Shown here piece by piece: positions 46,322 through 58,072 of a DNA stretch of 64,000 nt. The number at the start of each line of letters is the position of its first letter. The stretch's first letter is position 1. Location: the NCBI RefSeq assembly GCF_000143415.4, contig NW_003314289.1, positions 29,109 to 93,108 of the forward strand, written 5' to 3'. The DNA is from Selaginella moellendorffii (taxonomy: Eukaryota; Streptophyta; Lycopodiopsida; Selaginellales; Selaginellaceae). Under the pieces are notes generated by a model. That model saw nothing but the letters and a program-made list of their open reading frames with translations, did not search any database and had not been told where the DNA came from. The position numbers and the translations under genes were made by a program.

Positions 46322-47169
46322 ATGGGGCCAAGTATGGAGGAGTCCATGCATGATCATAGATTTGTCAAGTGAGAGGACTTGGCAATTTGAAAGGACTAGA
46401 TTCCTAAATTATTATCCGTAGCATGCTTTGGATATAAATTGGTGCACCGGCGTGGGGAGTCACACCAAACATCCTATGTGATGTCATTCATAAATGCATA
46501 TGCAGAGGTTGGGTTTGAGTCCCGACCCTTTAGTTGTTGGGTTCGAGTCCCAAATCATTAGAGCATGGTGATGGTTTGGAATATGAGGACACTCATATTT
46601 TGGTGGTCATGGACTCTCAATGAGGAGATTGGTTTGGGCACACCGCCAAGTAGGAGATGCCCTAGAGTCGTGATGCACGGTTAGATTGCTTAGAGTGAAA
46701 GCTCGGCATATCTAACTTGAACACTTTGGTGTAAAGGGCACCAAAGACGTGGTGAATGAGATGGGGACACTTAGTCTCAGTTGCTATGGATCCTTGGCCG
46801 GAAGGGCTGGCTTGGGCGCACTGCCAAGTGTGGGGGATGCCCCTAGGGTCATAGTCAACAATTTAAAAGGGTTTGGAAGACTCTATTAGTAGACCTGTTA
46901 AGGGGTTAAGATGAAGACACTAGGTGATCTTGTGGCTAAACAAGGACAAAGTCTTTGTTTGGGTTAAGGAATATGATTCCTAGTTCAAAGTTGAGTTGAA
47001 CTATTAAGAATGGTGTGGCTTGGTCAAGGTGACCAAGTGGGAAGGACACCTAAAGGGAAATCAGTTGTGCCAATATGATGGTATAGTAAGTCCAAGGAAG
47101 TAATGTCTACGAGAGACATATGGGAGGGTCGCAAAGTTGGGCCGTGGACAAAGCCCGTAGCAGAAAATG
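46322..47169. other. Element C interior, right part
   Basis: No open frame of note. Two nearby strings, ggtttgagtccc (near 46512) and ggttcgagtccc (near 46540), look like RNA polymerase III B boxes, but no tRNA fold or A box accompanies them. Confidence 0.5.
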
Positions 47170-47371
47170 GTACCTTTGGGTGTCAGTCATGGGATCGGAC
47201 ATGTGGAGCACTTAGACCAAGTGCATAGGTTGAGTGGCAGGGATGGCATTCTTGGGGCTAGCTAACCCTAAGTCCAGAATAAGACTTATGGAGGTTGTGA
47301 GTGAGACTCTTCCAAGTGGTCAAAGGTATGGTTAAGTGACTAAAGTGGAATAGAAAAATTAGTCCCTTACA
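47170..47371 (+). repeat. Element C terminal repeat, right copy
   Basis: 202 bp matching 43006-43207. It ends at the junction with the interrupted gypsy-plus pol. Confidence 0.8.
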
Positions 47372-48447
47372 CAACACTTCTTGAGCAAGGTACAGTATCT
47401 CAGTCGTTTTGTGGATCATCTTTCTGATCGCACTACACCATTGCGAGCGTTGCTGAAGTCATTAACATCATCTTTCATTTGGTCTCCAGATTGTGAGCAG
47501 GCGTTCGGGGATCTCAAAGAGCTATTGACGACTCCTCCAATTTTGGCATATCCTAACTACACTTGACCTTTTATTTTGTGTGTGGATGTTTCTGACATTG
47601 GTTTTGGAGATGTGTTAATGCAAGAGAGCTTGAGTGTGCCTGGTCAGTGCTATCCCATTGCGTATATAAGCTATACATTACAACTAGCAGAAATCAACTA
47701 CTCCACGACAGAGAAGGAGTGTTTAGCAACAGTTTGGGGTTTCAAGAAACTTCATGCATATCTACATGGTTCTAAAACGTTACTTGAAGGTGATCATGCT
47801 GCTGTTACTTCATTATTGAAGTAGAAGAACTTGGTTGGTCGTACTGCTCGATGGGCTTTGAAGCTTCAAATATATGATTTTGATGTTGTTCATCGCCTAG
47901 GGAGTTCTATGGCTGATACTAATGCCCTTTCTCGAGCTCCTCTTTTTTCTCCATTCTCTTTTCATGTTTTTGACGAGCCTGTTGTTCCAGAATTTATGGA
48001 TTTTCTAGACGAGGATTTTGTGCCATTGGCGGTTGCTGTACTTGACATTTAGTGTCCACAAGGCGTAGAGCAAAATCTACCTTCGCTTGATGAGGTTCGC
48101 GAGGTTCAAAAAATTGAACTGTGGATTCGAAGGCTTCGAGATGGGTTTGAGAATCCTACATCACTTGCTGATGACTTGCCTTTTCGGCATTTACACCCTT
48201 TTCCCCATCTTATAGTATGTGGTTTATCCAAGGGGCTTCTTACGCAATGGAAAGGACCGTATCAGGTGTTGCGGCAAGTTGAACCACAAGTTTATGAGGT
48301 TCGGCATGACATCTAGCAAGCCGATCCTCCAAAGATTATGCATGTGCAACAATTGAAACACTTCATAGAAAGGGATCAGGAGTAGTTAATACCACTTACA
48401 GATCTGCGGATGCCTCCTTCTGATGTTCCTCCAGATCCCGGCCCGTC
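47372..48447 (+). pseudogene. pol: Gypsy-plus Pol, second part (RNase H; integrase deleted)
   Basis: Resumes at HFLSKVQYLSRFVDHLSDR. RNase H is recognisable (AEINYSTTEKECLATVWGF, LEGDHAAVTSLL) with TGA and TAG stops where the sister copy has Arg codons. After ADDLPFRHLH (about 48194) the frame jumps directly to VCGLSKGLLTQWKGPYQVL, which in the sister copy follows the integrase. About 1 kb including the catalytic core is therefore missing. Confidence 0.87.
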
Positions 48448-48495
48448 TACAAGAGAACCTTGATAGTCTTCCATTATTCTGAGAGGAGGGGATGA

Positions 48496-48671
48496 TGTGA
48501 GGGCCAAGTGTACGGCTATGATGCCGTATATTAATATTAGTGTAGTGGGATTTTGGTAGCCGTTAGATTGGTTTCAATTCGGACCACTCGCTTTTATATA
48601 TAAATTGGGGTTTTTGGGCTAATTGATATGCACATTTTCTGTATTCCCTTTCTATATTCCAAGCACTCACA
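48496..48671 (+). repeat. Gypsy-plus 3' LTR
   Basis: 176 bp, preceded by the purine tract gagaggaggggatga. It is followed by AAGT, the short target duplication. Confidence 0.9.
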
Positions 48672-48934
48672 AAGTTAAATATTATTATTATATGTCCTTA
48701 AAACAATTAAAATATTAATGTAGTAAAGTTAAAACAAACAGTTAATAATTAATAGTTACATCAAGAGAAGAATATAAAGAATATATTTACCTTCTACATA
48801 TCTAAATAGAAAGTTCTGCATTTATTCTAAATATTTTAAAACTATTATCATATTTTATGAGTATCCTCCCATTGATGAGAAAAGAGAAAACTAAAATGGA
48901 ATAACTAGGTTTATGACTGTGACCCCATTTGGAC
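48672..48934. other. Short AT-rich spacer upstream of the AUX/LAX gene
   Basis: 263 bp between the retrotransposon LTR and the AUX/LAX start codon. It must hold the native proximal promoter and leader unless transcription starts in the LTR. Confidence 0.5.
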
Positions 48935-50651
48935 ATGGCGATGGAATGCGGGAGGCTGGGGAATCTCCTCTGGGATGGAGGCTCAACATTCGATGCCTGG
49001 CTCAACATTTGCTCCACAAAGGTGTGTGATTCATATTACTTTGTTTAATTCTCATGGTGGGATTCCTTAAAAGATTGCAGAGTTGCTTCTCACGATTCCT
49101 CACTCGTGGGCACAAGCAGGCCTGCCTTCTGCAATTGTGGTTCAATTTGTACATCTTTGCATTGGATGGTGGAGTGGCTACACCACGAATCTTCTCTACT
49201 TGGAATACAAGAAAGTCGCCCAGAAACGAGACCCGCATCGATTTGACAATCACACTATTCAGGTGATCTCGTCCCAAGATTCTCTATTATATGGATGGAC
49301 AATTCCATCTCTTTGCTCTTCTACATAGCTTCACGAGGTGCTGGGAGGCCTCATGGGTAAATGGTGGGAGCGAGTATCACTCTTTTTCAACATTGGAACA
49401 CTGGGCACCATAGCCACTGTGGAAATTCTCGCATCCAGCAAGTAAGTTCCCAAGAGCAGTACATTGTGTGGTGTGAGCAAGATGATTTTCTACTTGTGCC
49501 GGCAGCATCGTGTTCTACATGAATGACAGCCTCGACAAGAGAACCTGGGCTTTGATCTTTGGTGGTATCTTTTCCTTGTCAGTGTTTACGCCATCGGCTC
49601 AAAACTATCGAGCATGGTCATTTCTTGGTGTTATCGCGACTATATACACGGCATTCTATCTGATCATCGCAGGAATTGTGCATAAAGAGGCAAGTCGATC
49701 GATTGAAACTTCAACTCCCAAATATTTTTTCTTTCTTTGTGGTATTAGATTCCAGATGTTAACAGGCCGTTTTCCCCTCGGGAGTTCTCAGAGTACTTCA
49801 TTCCTATGACGAATTTCATAGCCTTGGGCACGGAGGCCATCCCTGTGTGAGTATCAAAAGAGTTTCTTTCGTTTATCGAATTCTAGCTGCTTTCTTTAAG
49901 GGAGATTATGGATGCGATGTGGAAGCCAGAGGAATACAAATTGCCGTGGCTCTTTGGAATGGTTTACACTGGATTGGTCTCATTAATCCCCACCATGAGC
50001 TTGTTCTGGAGATTTGGGGATAAGCTCCTCAAACAGGCCAACGCCATAGCTCTACTCCCAAAGTCGATCTTCCGTGACGCTGCAGTGATCCTCCTGCTTC
50101 TACATCAGGCAAGAGCCTTGGAAAACCCTCCGCTTAGCTGGAATGTTTGTGAACAGTTTGTAGTGTTTGGCATGTTCACGCTGCCAATCTACCTGATCTT
50201 TGAGAAGCTCTTCAACGTCCACAACTCGCCAAGCTTTGGAAAGCGCATCCTTGTGAGGGTTCCAGTGTTCCTAGTGATATGGGTGGCAGCTCTTGCATTC
50301 CCGTTTTTCGGGCTTTCAACTCCCATATCAGTTGCCCTGTTTGCAACCTGGGGCCAGTATATCCTTCCATGCAGCGCTTACATCTTCACGTTTTGGAAGC
50401 GCGCCTCAGAAGCTGTAAGTCCTGTGCTTTATCTTCGCTACATTAGTATATGATTGACAATATTCCAGAGCATTGTGGACAAGCACTTCTCTTTGCTAAG
50501 ATGGGAAACGATCTTGAGCATCAACCTTGGCATTGTGTTGTGGATGCTGTTTATGAGCGGGTTCGGGCTATGGGCGAACATCGTTGCCATAGCTAATCAA
50601 GTGCATCAGGTTGGCCTCTTTACTAAATGTTACAACTGCAAGAGAGGATAG
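48935..50651 (+). CDS. AUX1/LAX-like auxin influx carrier, divergent
   Basis: Seven exons: 48935-49021, 49074-49262, 49329-49441, 49506-49689, 49749-49846, 49901-50414, 50469-50651; 1368 nt, 455 aa. Family signatures run the length of the protein: LLWDGGSTFDAWLN, LLYLEYKKVAQKRDP, YMNDSLDKRTWALIFGG, QNYRAWSFLGVIATIYTA, EIMDAMWKPEEYKLPWLFGM, LLPKSIFRDAAVILLLLHQ, and the end VGLFTKCYNCKRG. AUX/LAX proteins are plasma-membrane H+/auxin symporters of the amino-acid permease superfamily with about ten membrane helices. The cytosolic N-terminus is about 35 residues shorter than in Arabidopsis, and the usually constant PYSFSQLGML is PHSWAQAGLP. Intron 4 appears to be GC-AG (GAG/GCAAGT). The frame is intact, so this is read as a gene, possibly a diverged paralogue. 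Confidence 0.88.
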
Positions 50652-50889
50652 CATTGTTTTTATATATTATAGAATAGATTGACATTTTAAATCCTGTAGT
50701 GTTTTTATTTTATTTTTAATTATAACTAATTAATTAATTTTTAACTTAAAAAGAAAAACTAGTTATGGTGGTGTAACATCATAGACTTTATGGCAACTAC
50801 CACAAGGATTCCACAAATTTACCAAAATCTTTTAAATTCTTCTTCCAAACAAGAAGATTACATTGTTCTCTTTATGATTCATTATTTAT

Positions 50890-53800
50890 TTACTGGTTAG
50901 CTCTTCTGCTGCTCCACCATGACTTGTGCTTCCTGGATCTCTCCTCGTCCACATGAGACAGCTTCTGGAGTATCACCTTCGTCTCTCTCAATCGCCCCTT
51001 GAAATCCTTCTTCCACACGTCAAACCTGTGCTTGAGCTTCTTGAGCTCGTCCTCCGGGCTCAAGTTGGCCTCCACTTGGCCCGACTTCACCTCCACCAAG
51101 AAATCGGCATCGTCATTGAAAACCTGCGTCCTGTGCTCGTACTCCTTCACCAGCTGCCCCACCACCGATTTCCCAGCGTCGAAATCTCGCGGGAAGTTAC
51201 TGTGGTTGTCCGACGAAGTCTGGTTCGAAGTAGCCGTGGTGCTGGCGGTGATGAATCCCGGCTCGGGCGTCACCGACGTCGCGGATTCCTCCCACTCGAG
51301 CTCCTCCGCTGGCAGCACCGGCCGGGAAGCTCGATCCCTGCTAAAGTTCGAGTTTTGCTGCTGGACGGAGTCGTCGGATTTCGCCGGGAGCGCGACAGGG
51401 ACGGGATCTTCGCTGGTGAGGCTCCTCTTTGCGGCCGCAAGGCTCTGCTGCAAGGACGTCATCTGTTTCTGCCACACCTCCTCCATGGCGTTCATCCTGG
51501 CCTCGTACTCGGACCACCGCTGCTCGTACTGCTGGAGCTTGTGGGCCATTGCCGCGTTCTCCACGTCCTTGTCCCACACCGCTTGCTCCGCTACAAGAGC
51601 GCGCTGCTTCCATGCTAAGAGCTCCGCTGCCAGTGCTCTGTTCTCGTGACCAGCATCCACGATCTGCGCACGCAAGGAGCATGCATGTCATCAAAAGTCA
51701 AAAGAAAAACGAGGACAGGCAAACAAAAGAAAAAGAGAGAAAGGAACTCCATACCTTCTGGTTGTCGCTGGCGCTTTTTACTGCCACATTTTCCGCTACA
51801 ATGCTTTGTTCTACCGACTGTACAGGGATTTCCTTTGAAGAGGAACTCAGTTGTTGTTTCTGAAGATTATAAGCTCTCTTTGCCAGCCACCTCCTCGTAA
51901 CTGAGGAACAGAGCCTTGTAACAAAAAGTACACGTAGAATTGATAGCATGCGTTTACCTGACTGGACGCGAATAACTCTCTCTTGTTTTTGCTTGTAATT
52001 CCTTCGGGATTTACGGCCCTTGATATGTTTTTGAATAGAGATCGCTGCTTGGTTCTGCTGCTTCAGTCTCGTATAACGCCTCCTTTCCCGGGTGCCTCTA
52101 ACTCGTTTTTGAATGGTGACAGCAGCTACGTTTCGTCGTTTTAATCTCCTTAATTCGTTTCTTGCAACGAGCCCTTTGAAATGCCTTTGAATTGTAAGAG
52201 TAGCATGGTGCCTTCGTAACAAGTCCTTGTAAGACGCACGAGCAAGTATACCCTTCACGTGCTTCTGGATGAATATAGCAGCACGGTGTCTTTGCTTTAG
52301 CTTCTTGAACATAGCTCTCGCTTGCATCCCTCTGACCACTGCATGTCAAACAAGTGAGCACAGTGACAAAATAGTGTGGACAAAACGAGGCTTACGAGAT
52401 TGCCATAGAACCGTTGATCTACGCAAACGCTTGAAGTACAGTCTAGCTCGGTAACCTCTGTACAAAGCTTGAGCGCCAACGATACCGTTCATCGTACGCG
52501 TTCTTTTCTCTTCTAGCACTGCAATCTGCAGTTTTATAGAATGTTAGAGCAGGAACACAAACCAGCAGTCAAATACCTGGCCAGAGCGGAAGAACAGCTT
52601 TGTTAGACCAACTTGGTATGTCTCTGGGGACACATTGAAGTGCTGCAATATAGAAATACAGACACTCAAAGCATCACGAGTATCGGAAGCCTGTTTCTGG
52701 AGCATGATTCTGAATCTGAAAGAAAATATTCAGAGCCAAGGCTATCAAGTGAATGGCAGAATATGAAAATACCTGTCAGCGAAGTGCTGGTGCAAATGAC
52801 GCGAAGGATAGCCAGACCTTGTAATTCTCACTACCTCTAAAACGCCACAACAGCGGAGCTGTTGAAGTACAAGATCTTGTTCAAAATTGTCTGGTAGTTG
52901 ATAGGCGTTTGGTTTTACACAACGTATAAAATGCGGGGACGTATTTTCCAGCCTCTGTAGTAGCCTAAACAATTGACCCTGAAAAGAAAGAAAAATTCAG
53001 TAACACTAAGCCTCTAAGATACACCACCTTGAATTTTGTTGACACGCTTTGCTTTTGCGATTCTTTTCTAAATCCCTCGCCCTTTTTTGCAGAAAATGCA
53101 CGACTTAGCGAGCTCTTACACGATGACAAAAGCTCAAGAATATCTGTGTGAAGTAAATCCCTATTTTTCTCCATTATTCCGGATGTACTGTATGTTACCT
53201 GAAGAAAGAGTCAATCCTCGTCAGGAAAGAACTACAAGAATTTACCTCTCCAGCATAATGACGAATGGTGAATCCCGTATCCCTTTCAGCTTTAAAATGA
53301 CTGTTCTTTGACAGATGCTTGCTCAATTTCATCGCCAATGAGATCTCAGTTGACTGTGGAAATGTGCATTCCTCGTCGAGCAGAGAAATAAGCCCAAGTG
53401 GTCTCTGAAGAAGAGAATGATCGGGGATTGATACCGACGGGAATTGAAAGTACCTTTTCTATCAAGTCTAAACATTCTTGATTGTCAACAAATTCGATCC
53501 TCGTCCAATCAATGCCTTCTGCTGAATACTCCTGAATTACAAGATTATTTACTTCGTTGAAAAGCGCAAAAACTTCTACCTCTTGCTCGAGTTTGAACAG
53601 GTGGCGGTTGAAATGTTGCTGTAATCTTTCATTTGCATAGTTTATGCAAAGTTGCTCAAAACTATTACTCTGCAGTAGAAAACTCAGTAAAATCGCGAAA
53701 ACTAAAATGAGCGCACCGACCTGAAAGGACTCAAAACCGTAGATATCTAGAATGGTGATGGTTTTTCCAGTCCGCTTCTTGCCAGCTTCCATTGAAATAT

Positions 53801-56185
53801 TTATCCGTTCTACCAGCCAATCGAATAAGCTTGCATATAAAGCCTTCGCCAAAGCGTCTCTCGCGTCAACAGCCTGAGTTGAAAAAAAGGCTGTCTTGTA
53901 AGTACATTTCAATGCTAGAAGAGCTACCTGACCTGTGGGTAAGTGAGCTTCTGCACAATGTCCTCATTTCTTGCACGGATCTTTCGAGTACAGAGTGCTT
54001 GAATAAGATCAAGAGCACCACATTCCAGCAAAGATGCTGCCACTTGAATAGCTGCCTTAAGGATATCAGTAAAAGAAATATCGATGCATAAAATAGTCTT
54101 CTCACCTTCGTCATTGGTTACAGTGACGTGGTTTTCGTTGTCGATGATGGAAAATGCAACATTTCCCAGCCAAAGTACCGCTGCGAGCATTTTGAACGCC
54201 TTTTCTTGATCTTCTTGATTTATTTGAACAGTGTTCATCGCATTCTAAACAGAAAAGTTTTAGAAGACTAGAAAAACACGTTATTTTGAAAGCTAACCAG
54301 CATACGGTGAAATTGTCCTGCGTCATCGACGTTCTCAATAGCAAGACATTTCCCTTGATTTAAGTAATGATAATCGGAGGCATGTCTTAGTTTCAAACGA
54401 TCTGCACACACGAAATATGTTACATGCTTCCACCTGAAAAAACTATGATGTACCTCGCATGCCAGCATCTGCCCCAGCACATAGCTGGTAAAACACATGG
54501 TATGACCTTTCACCTGGTGCTTGATGTACGACTCTAGACTTTAGAGCAAATTATTAAGATTAGCAACTGTTTTGAATAGAGGAAGTTTGTTACCTTCTCA
54601 AGTAAGTCTGCAAGAACCAAAAGCAGCTTAGAAATTACAAATAACAAAAAATGCGAGGATAGAGTAAAAAAACTTACACGTCTGAATTTTTGCACCACAA
54701 ATTTTGCCGGCGCTATCAAAAAAAATATCAATAAGCTTTCCCTGCACAACAATTGACAGAATCAGTTAAAATAGTGTAAAATTTTCGCTCACTCACAAAA
54801 CGACTAGAATTGTTATTGCGAAGTGTCTTTGCATTCCCAAAAGCTTCCAAAATCGGATTAGTTTCCAGTATTTCATTTTCCACACCTCCTCCACCTCCAA
54901 GGGCAGCTAAATACTGCATTGCAATCTTCGCAGTCTCAGTTTTGCCGGCCCCACTTTCACCACTGCAAGCATTGCAAGTATAAGAAAACCAGTAAAATAC
55001 ATGTAGATAATCGTTACCTGATGATAATGGATTGATTTAGTCCAGCTGAAATCAGAATAAGTTTTACCTTCTCAGATTCAAGATCAAAACTACCACTATA
55101 CCTGTTATCATCTCCTTGTAAGCACTGTCAGCAGTAGCATACGCGTGAGGACTAAGACCGGCTTTAGAACCAAGCTGTCGAAACATGTCAATATACTCGG
55201 ATGAATAGATTGGAACTTTTTTAAATGGGTTGATGGCGATAAGAACTGGTCCGGCTTTGGTCTGTATGAATAAGAAATACCATTATAAGCCAATCAACTG
55301 AAAAGAGAAACGAGAATACGAGAATCAACTCACATAAATAAAACCTTGGCTGTAGCGGTATTTCAAATTGTGAAGAACTGCTGGTTCGTTCAAGTAGCTC
55401 AGTTGAATAAGATCATCTATCCCTTCGAGAATGTCAGGATTAGCGGGAAGAACCATGGATGTTTCCGCTTTTATAACCTGCATAAAAAATAAAAAATTTA
55501 TTAAGTACAATGATAATATCTCCGACTCACCTGTCCATCCAGAACAGAAATGACAGGACTCGCATCTCCGACAGCTTGAAGAGTTCCCAGAATCCATTCT
55601 CCTTCTGTGGATCTACACCAGACTCGTGAATTCTGCCAGAAAACTAAATAATTCATACAGGAAAGGAGAAAGGAAAAAGGAAATACTCACCTTCTTCAAA
55701 GCGTCTTCCCTCCACCGCTTGCGCGCATTTGTCCTGCTTTCCACAATCGCTGCCACTGGAACGGCGGGAATCGCCTTCTCTTCTGTCAAGTCCCCGTCCT
55801 CGCCAACCAGATCCTCAGCTGTCTCATAAGCTGAATCTCTTTCCACGAGATCGTACTCGTTCTTCTCATGCTGTGTTTCTACGTCCATGCACGAATCAAC
55901 ACCATTGTTCTTGCTCTCCACGCCAGTGTCATTGCCATCCTTGTGCTCTACTCCATTGCCATTTTCGTGGATCGCCGGTGTTTGCTCATTGCTACTTTCC
56001 ACAGGCTTTGTCGCGGTTGCTTGACGGATAATACCATCCAAACTCTTTCTACCACCACGTAAGGAGGAGGGTAGCCGACCTCTGGAAGTTGGCCGCTGAG
56101 GCAATGCCGGAGGGAAATCCTTGGGCTTCTCATCCGATCTTTTCAACGATTCCAAAATCTCCTCTAGCGTGCTGCGTAGAGCCAT
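50890..56185 (-). CDS. Class VIII myosin with an extended IQ neck
   Basis: Twenty-three exons on the minus strand: 56185-55691, 55632-55531, 55477-55334, 55261-55102, 55045-55018, 54962-54797, 54741-54678, 54607-54594, 54538-54454, 54401-54298, 54244-54106, 54051-53933, 53873-53721, 53669-53580, 53531-53454, 53404-53246, 53198-53028, 52978-52773, 52715-52577, 52525-52396, 52338-51958, 51900-51755, 51663-50890; 4047 nt, 1348 aa. After a Glu-rich N-terminus come the SH3-like region ([18 protein letters not shown]), the P-loop GESGAGKT (near 311), switch regions, relay [12 protein letters not shown] and [15 protein letters not shown]. About seven IQ motifs (880-1065), a coiled coil and the class VIII tail ([20 protein letters not shown]) follow. 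Class VIII myosins act on actin at plasmodesmata, endosomes and the phragmoplast. Exon 8 is only 14 nt. Confidence 0.95.
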
Positions 56186-58072
56186 GATTCTATATCGCCC
56201 ACCTGATCTTGCCTCTCAAACCCCAATCCAATCCTCGCGGACGTGTTTCAGTCACTCTCTTCCGCTGGCCCGACGAGGAAATCCCTGTCCCTCCCAAATC
56301 TCCCAGCAAAACGGAATAGCCGCGGGCCACATTCTCTAATCGCGCCTGCGCTGTGCATCTATCCCGGACCATGGATAATCCAATCCCTCATGTACCAGCT
56401 CCCACAGATCGCCGATCGAAATTTCGACCGTGAATCGAATCCGGATGCTACCCTGCCGCCTAGGGATCGCCCCGCCGCAATCCCAGTCGAAACCCTTGGA
56501 CGATGAAGAACTCACCGATTGAGCGCGGCGCTGGAGAGATCCACTCCGCGAAGCTGCTCGCTGGAGCTAGCGCGCGAGATCCGACACGCGCACCGATCTT
56601 GGAGGGCGATCCGGTCGAGGAAGGCGCTCACATCACTGCCGCATTCCCTGACGACGCAAAACGCATAAATTCTTTTTTTCCCTCTGTTGCTGGAAGAAAA
56701 TCCGAGCATCGCATGCCCGGCCCTAGGATTCCAGTATCCAACGCTCCCATCCCCGCCACGTGGGCATCCAATGTTATGTTATATTAGGGCACCAGTGCCA
56801 TCCCCGCCGTCGATTGGCCCCTCGTCAGAATCCAGGCTGCCCCTGCCGTCCGATGGGCGGACAGCGCTGCGCGGGAAAGTTTTGACGCTATCCAACTGGC
56901 TGGCCACGTCCAGAGCTCGAATCCTGGCACGACGCCTATCAGATCGATTTCATTCCACGCATATAGAAGGATCCAGTAACACAACAAAAGTAGTGGCATC
57001 ATGTCCCCTGGCTCCACATCGCGCACGTAGCCACCCAAAAATTTAGTAAAAAGACTATTCTTTTCAACCTTGGAAGAATCTACACGAGGATGCGAATCGA
57101 ATCCCAGTGCTCACGAGATTCGAGCCCCGGATCAATGCATCTCTGTCTGTCAGGTAAAGGAAACCACCCTGGTCTAGGAAAGGTGGCGGCCCTTAAAATG
57201 TAGGACTCCAAAGTCACACGCAAAACTTTTCTTCCACGAAGGGACACTGGTCATAAAACCCTAGTCTTTTATAGCCACCTATCAGGGGCCAATAACCATC
57301 GTTTCACACACATTTTTCTTTCCAACTTACACCACTGCACAGCTTTCCCAGAACCACACGGTACAAATCCGCTCTACGGAGATTTTCCCTGTCCTGAGAG
57401 CTTTCAGTACAAACAAAAATTTTAGAGAGAAAAAAAAAGAAAAGAGGTAAGCTATTTCATATTACAACAGGGTGTGTGAGAAAGACAAAAAAGAAAGAAA
57501 AAAAGAATGGGCTTTTCCTTTACGGCCAGGGACTTGGTTTGATTTGATTGGATTGAATTTTCTTCTTCCTGTGGACTCTTTTGTCTGTCTTTACTCCATC
57601 TTCGATTCTTCCGCCAAAGCCGGATTTGGCTTTCCCTGATATGATCATCTATCTCCTCCAAACTGCGAGAGGCACTGTTCTTGAGAGTTTCTTTCCTCTC
57701 TAGCTATACTTCCCCCCCGTGTCAATCAATCCTGCTTGACAACCTGCGAATTTCTCAAGAGCTTTGAATCGGGTACCTGAATTGGATACCGCTCCAAGGA
57801 GATATCGCACAGAGAGGGAGCCATAACTTCGAGCTGAGCAGCGGCGGCGGTAGCAGCAGCAGCACCTAGCAGAAGAAAGAAGAAAATAAAAACTCTACAA
57901 CCAAGGAGGAAGTCCTTTCCCCTCCTCCCTGAACCCTGCCTGAGTCCTGTAAGATAGCTTATAGCTATGTGTGTTTTTCCTGTCCTGTGTGTCCTCCCTG
58001 ATAGACGAGTTTAAAGCCTGGAGAGCCTCGTTGCGAGCGCTGCTTCTGCCGCACTCGCTCTCCCCCCGTCGC
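56186..58072. other. Intergenic: myosin promoter/leader and F-box 3' region
   Basis: Just above the myosin start the sequence is GC-rich and should hold its leader and promoter. The part below about 57.9 kb probably includes the 3' UTR of the F-box gene, which ends at 58073. Open frames here lack motifs. No repeat or RNA gene was recognised. Confidence 0.5.

Larger units (their letters stand above)
41607..47371 (+). mobile_element. Element C: long non-coding LTR-like insertion in gypsy-plus pol
   Basis: It interrupts pol between two adjoining codons. The ends are TGTGAGAC and CCTTACA, flanked by CAGCA (41602-41606) and CAACA (47372-47376), a 5-bp duplication with one change. Its last 202 bp (47170-47371) repeat 43006-43207. 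Directly after the latter comes ACTTGGTATCAGAAC, an initiator-Met-like primer site, so 41607-43207 should be the 5' LTR. The upstream part of a matching 3' LTR is not recognisable. No protein-coding region was found in about 5 kb. TRIM-B lies inside. Confidence 0.65.
38866..48671 (+). mobile_element. Gypsy-plus: second copy of the gypsy family, interrupted and integrase-less
   Basis: 176-bp LTRs at 38866-39041 and 48496-48671 begin TGTGAGGG and end ACTCACA. The short duplication AAGT flanks both (38862-38865, 48672-48675). gag, protease, RT and RNase H are recognisable, but the integrase is deleted. A 5.8-kb insertion (41607-47371) splits pol after the RT. LTR divergence is high (roughly 20 of 176, mostly transitions), so it is old. 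Its 3' LTR ends only 263 bp before the AUX/LAX start codon. Confidence 0.9.

Noticed and set aside
46507-46556. Two tRNA-like B boxes (ggtttgagtccc, ggttcgagtccc)
   Set aside because: There is no A box at proper distance and no cloverleaf could be drawn, so no tRNA or SINE is called.
48935-50651. AUX/LAX region first read as a pseudogene because long frames are missing
   Set aside because: Seven exons with consistent phases and one GC-AG intron give an uninterrupted 455-aa protein.
54594-54607. A suspected frameshift in the myosin gene at the 14-nt exon 8
   Set aside because: On re-reading, the micro-exon keeps the frame and gives the conserved LLEK residues between exons 7 and 9.
56503-56787. 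94-codon plus-strand frame upstream of myosin
   Set aside because: It has no motif, lies in the GC-rich leader/promoter region and shows no splice or start context that favours it.
57452-57661. 69-codon minus-strand frame downstream of the F-box gene
   Set aside because: It is low-complexity Lys/Glu coding in a probable 3' region and resembles no protein.
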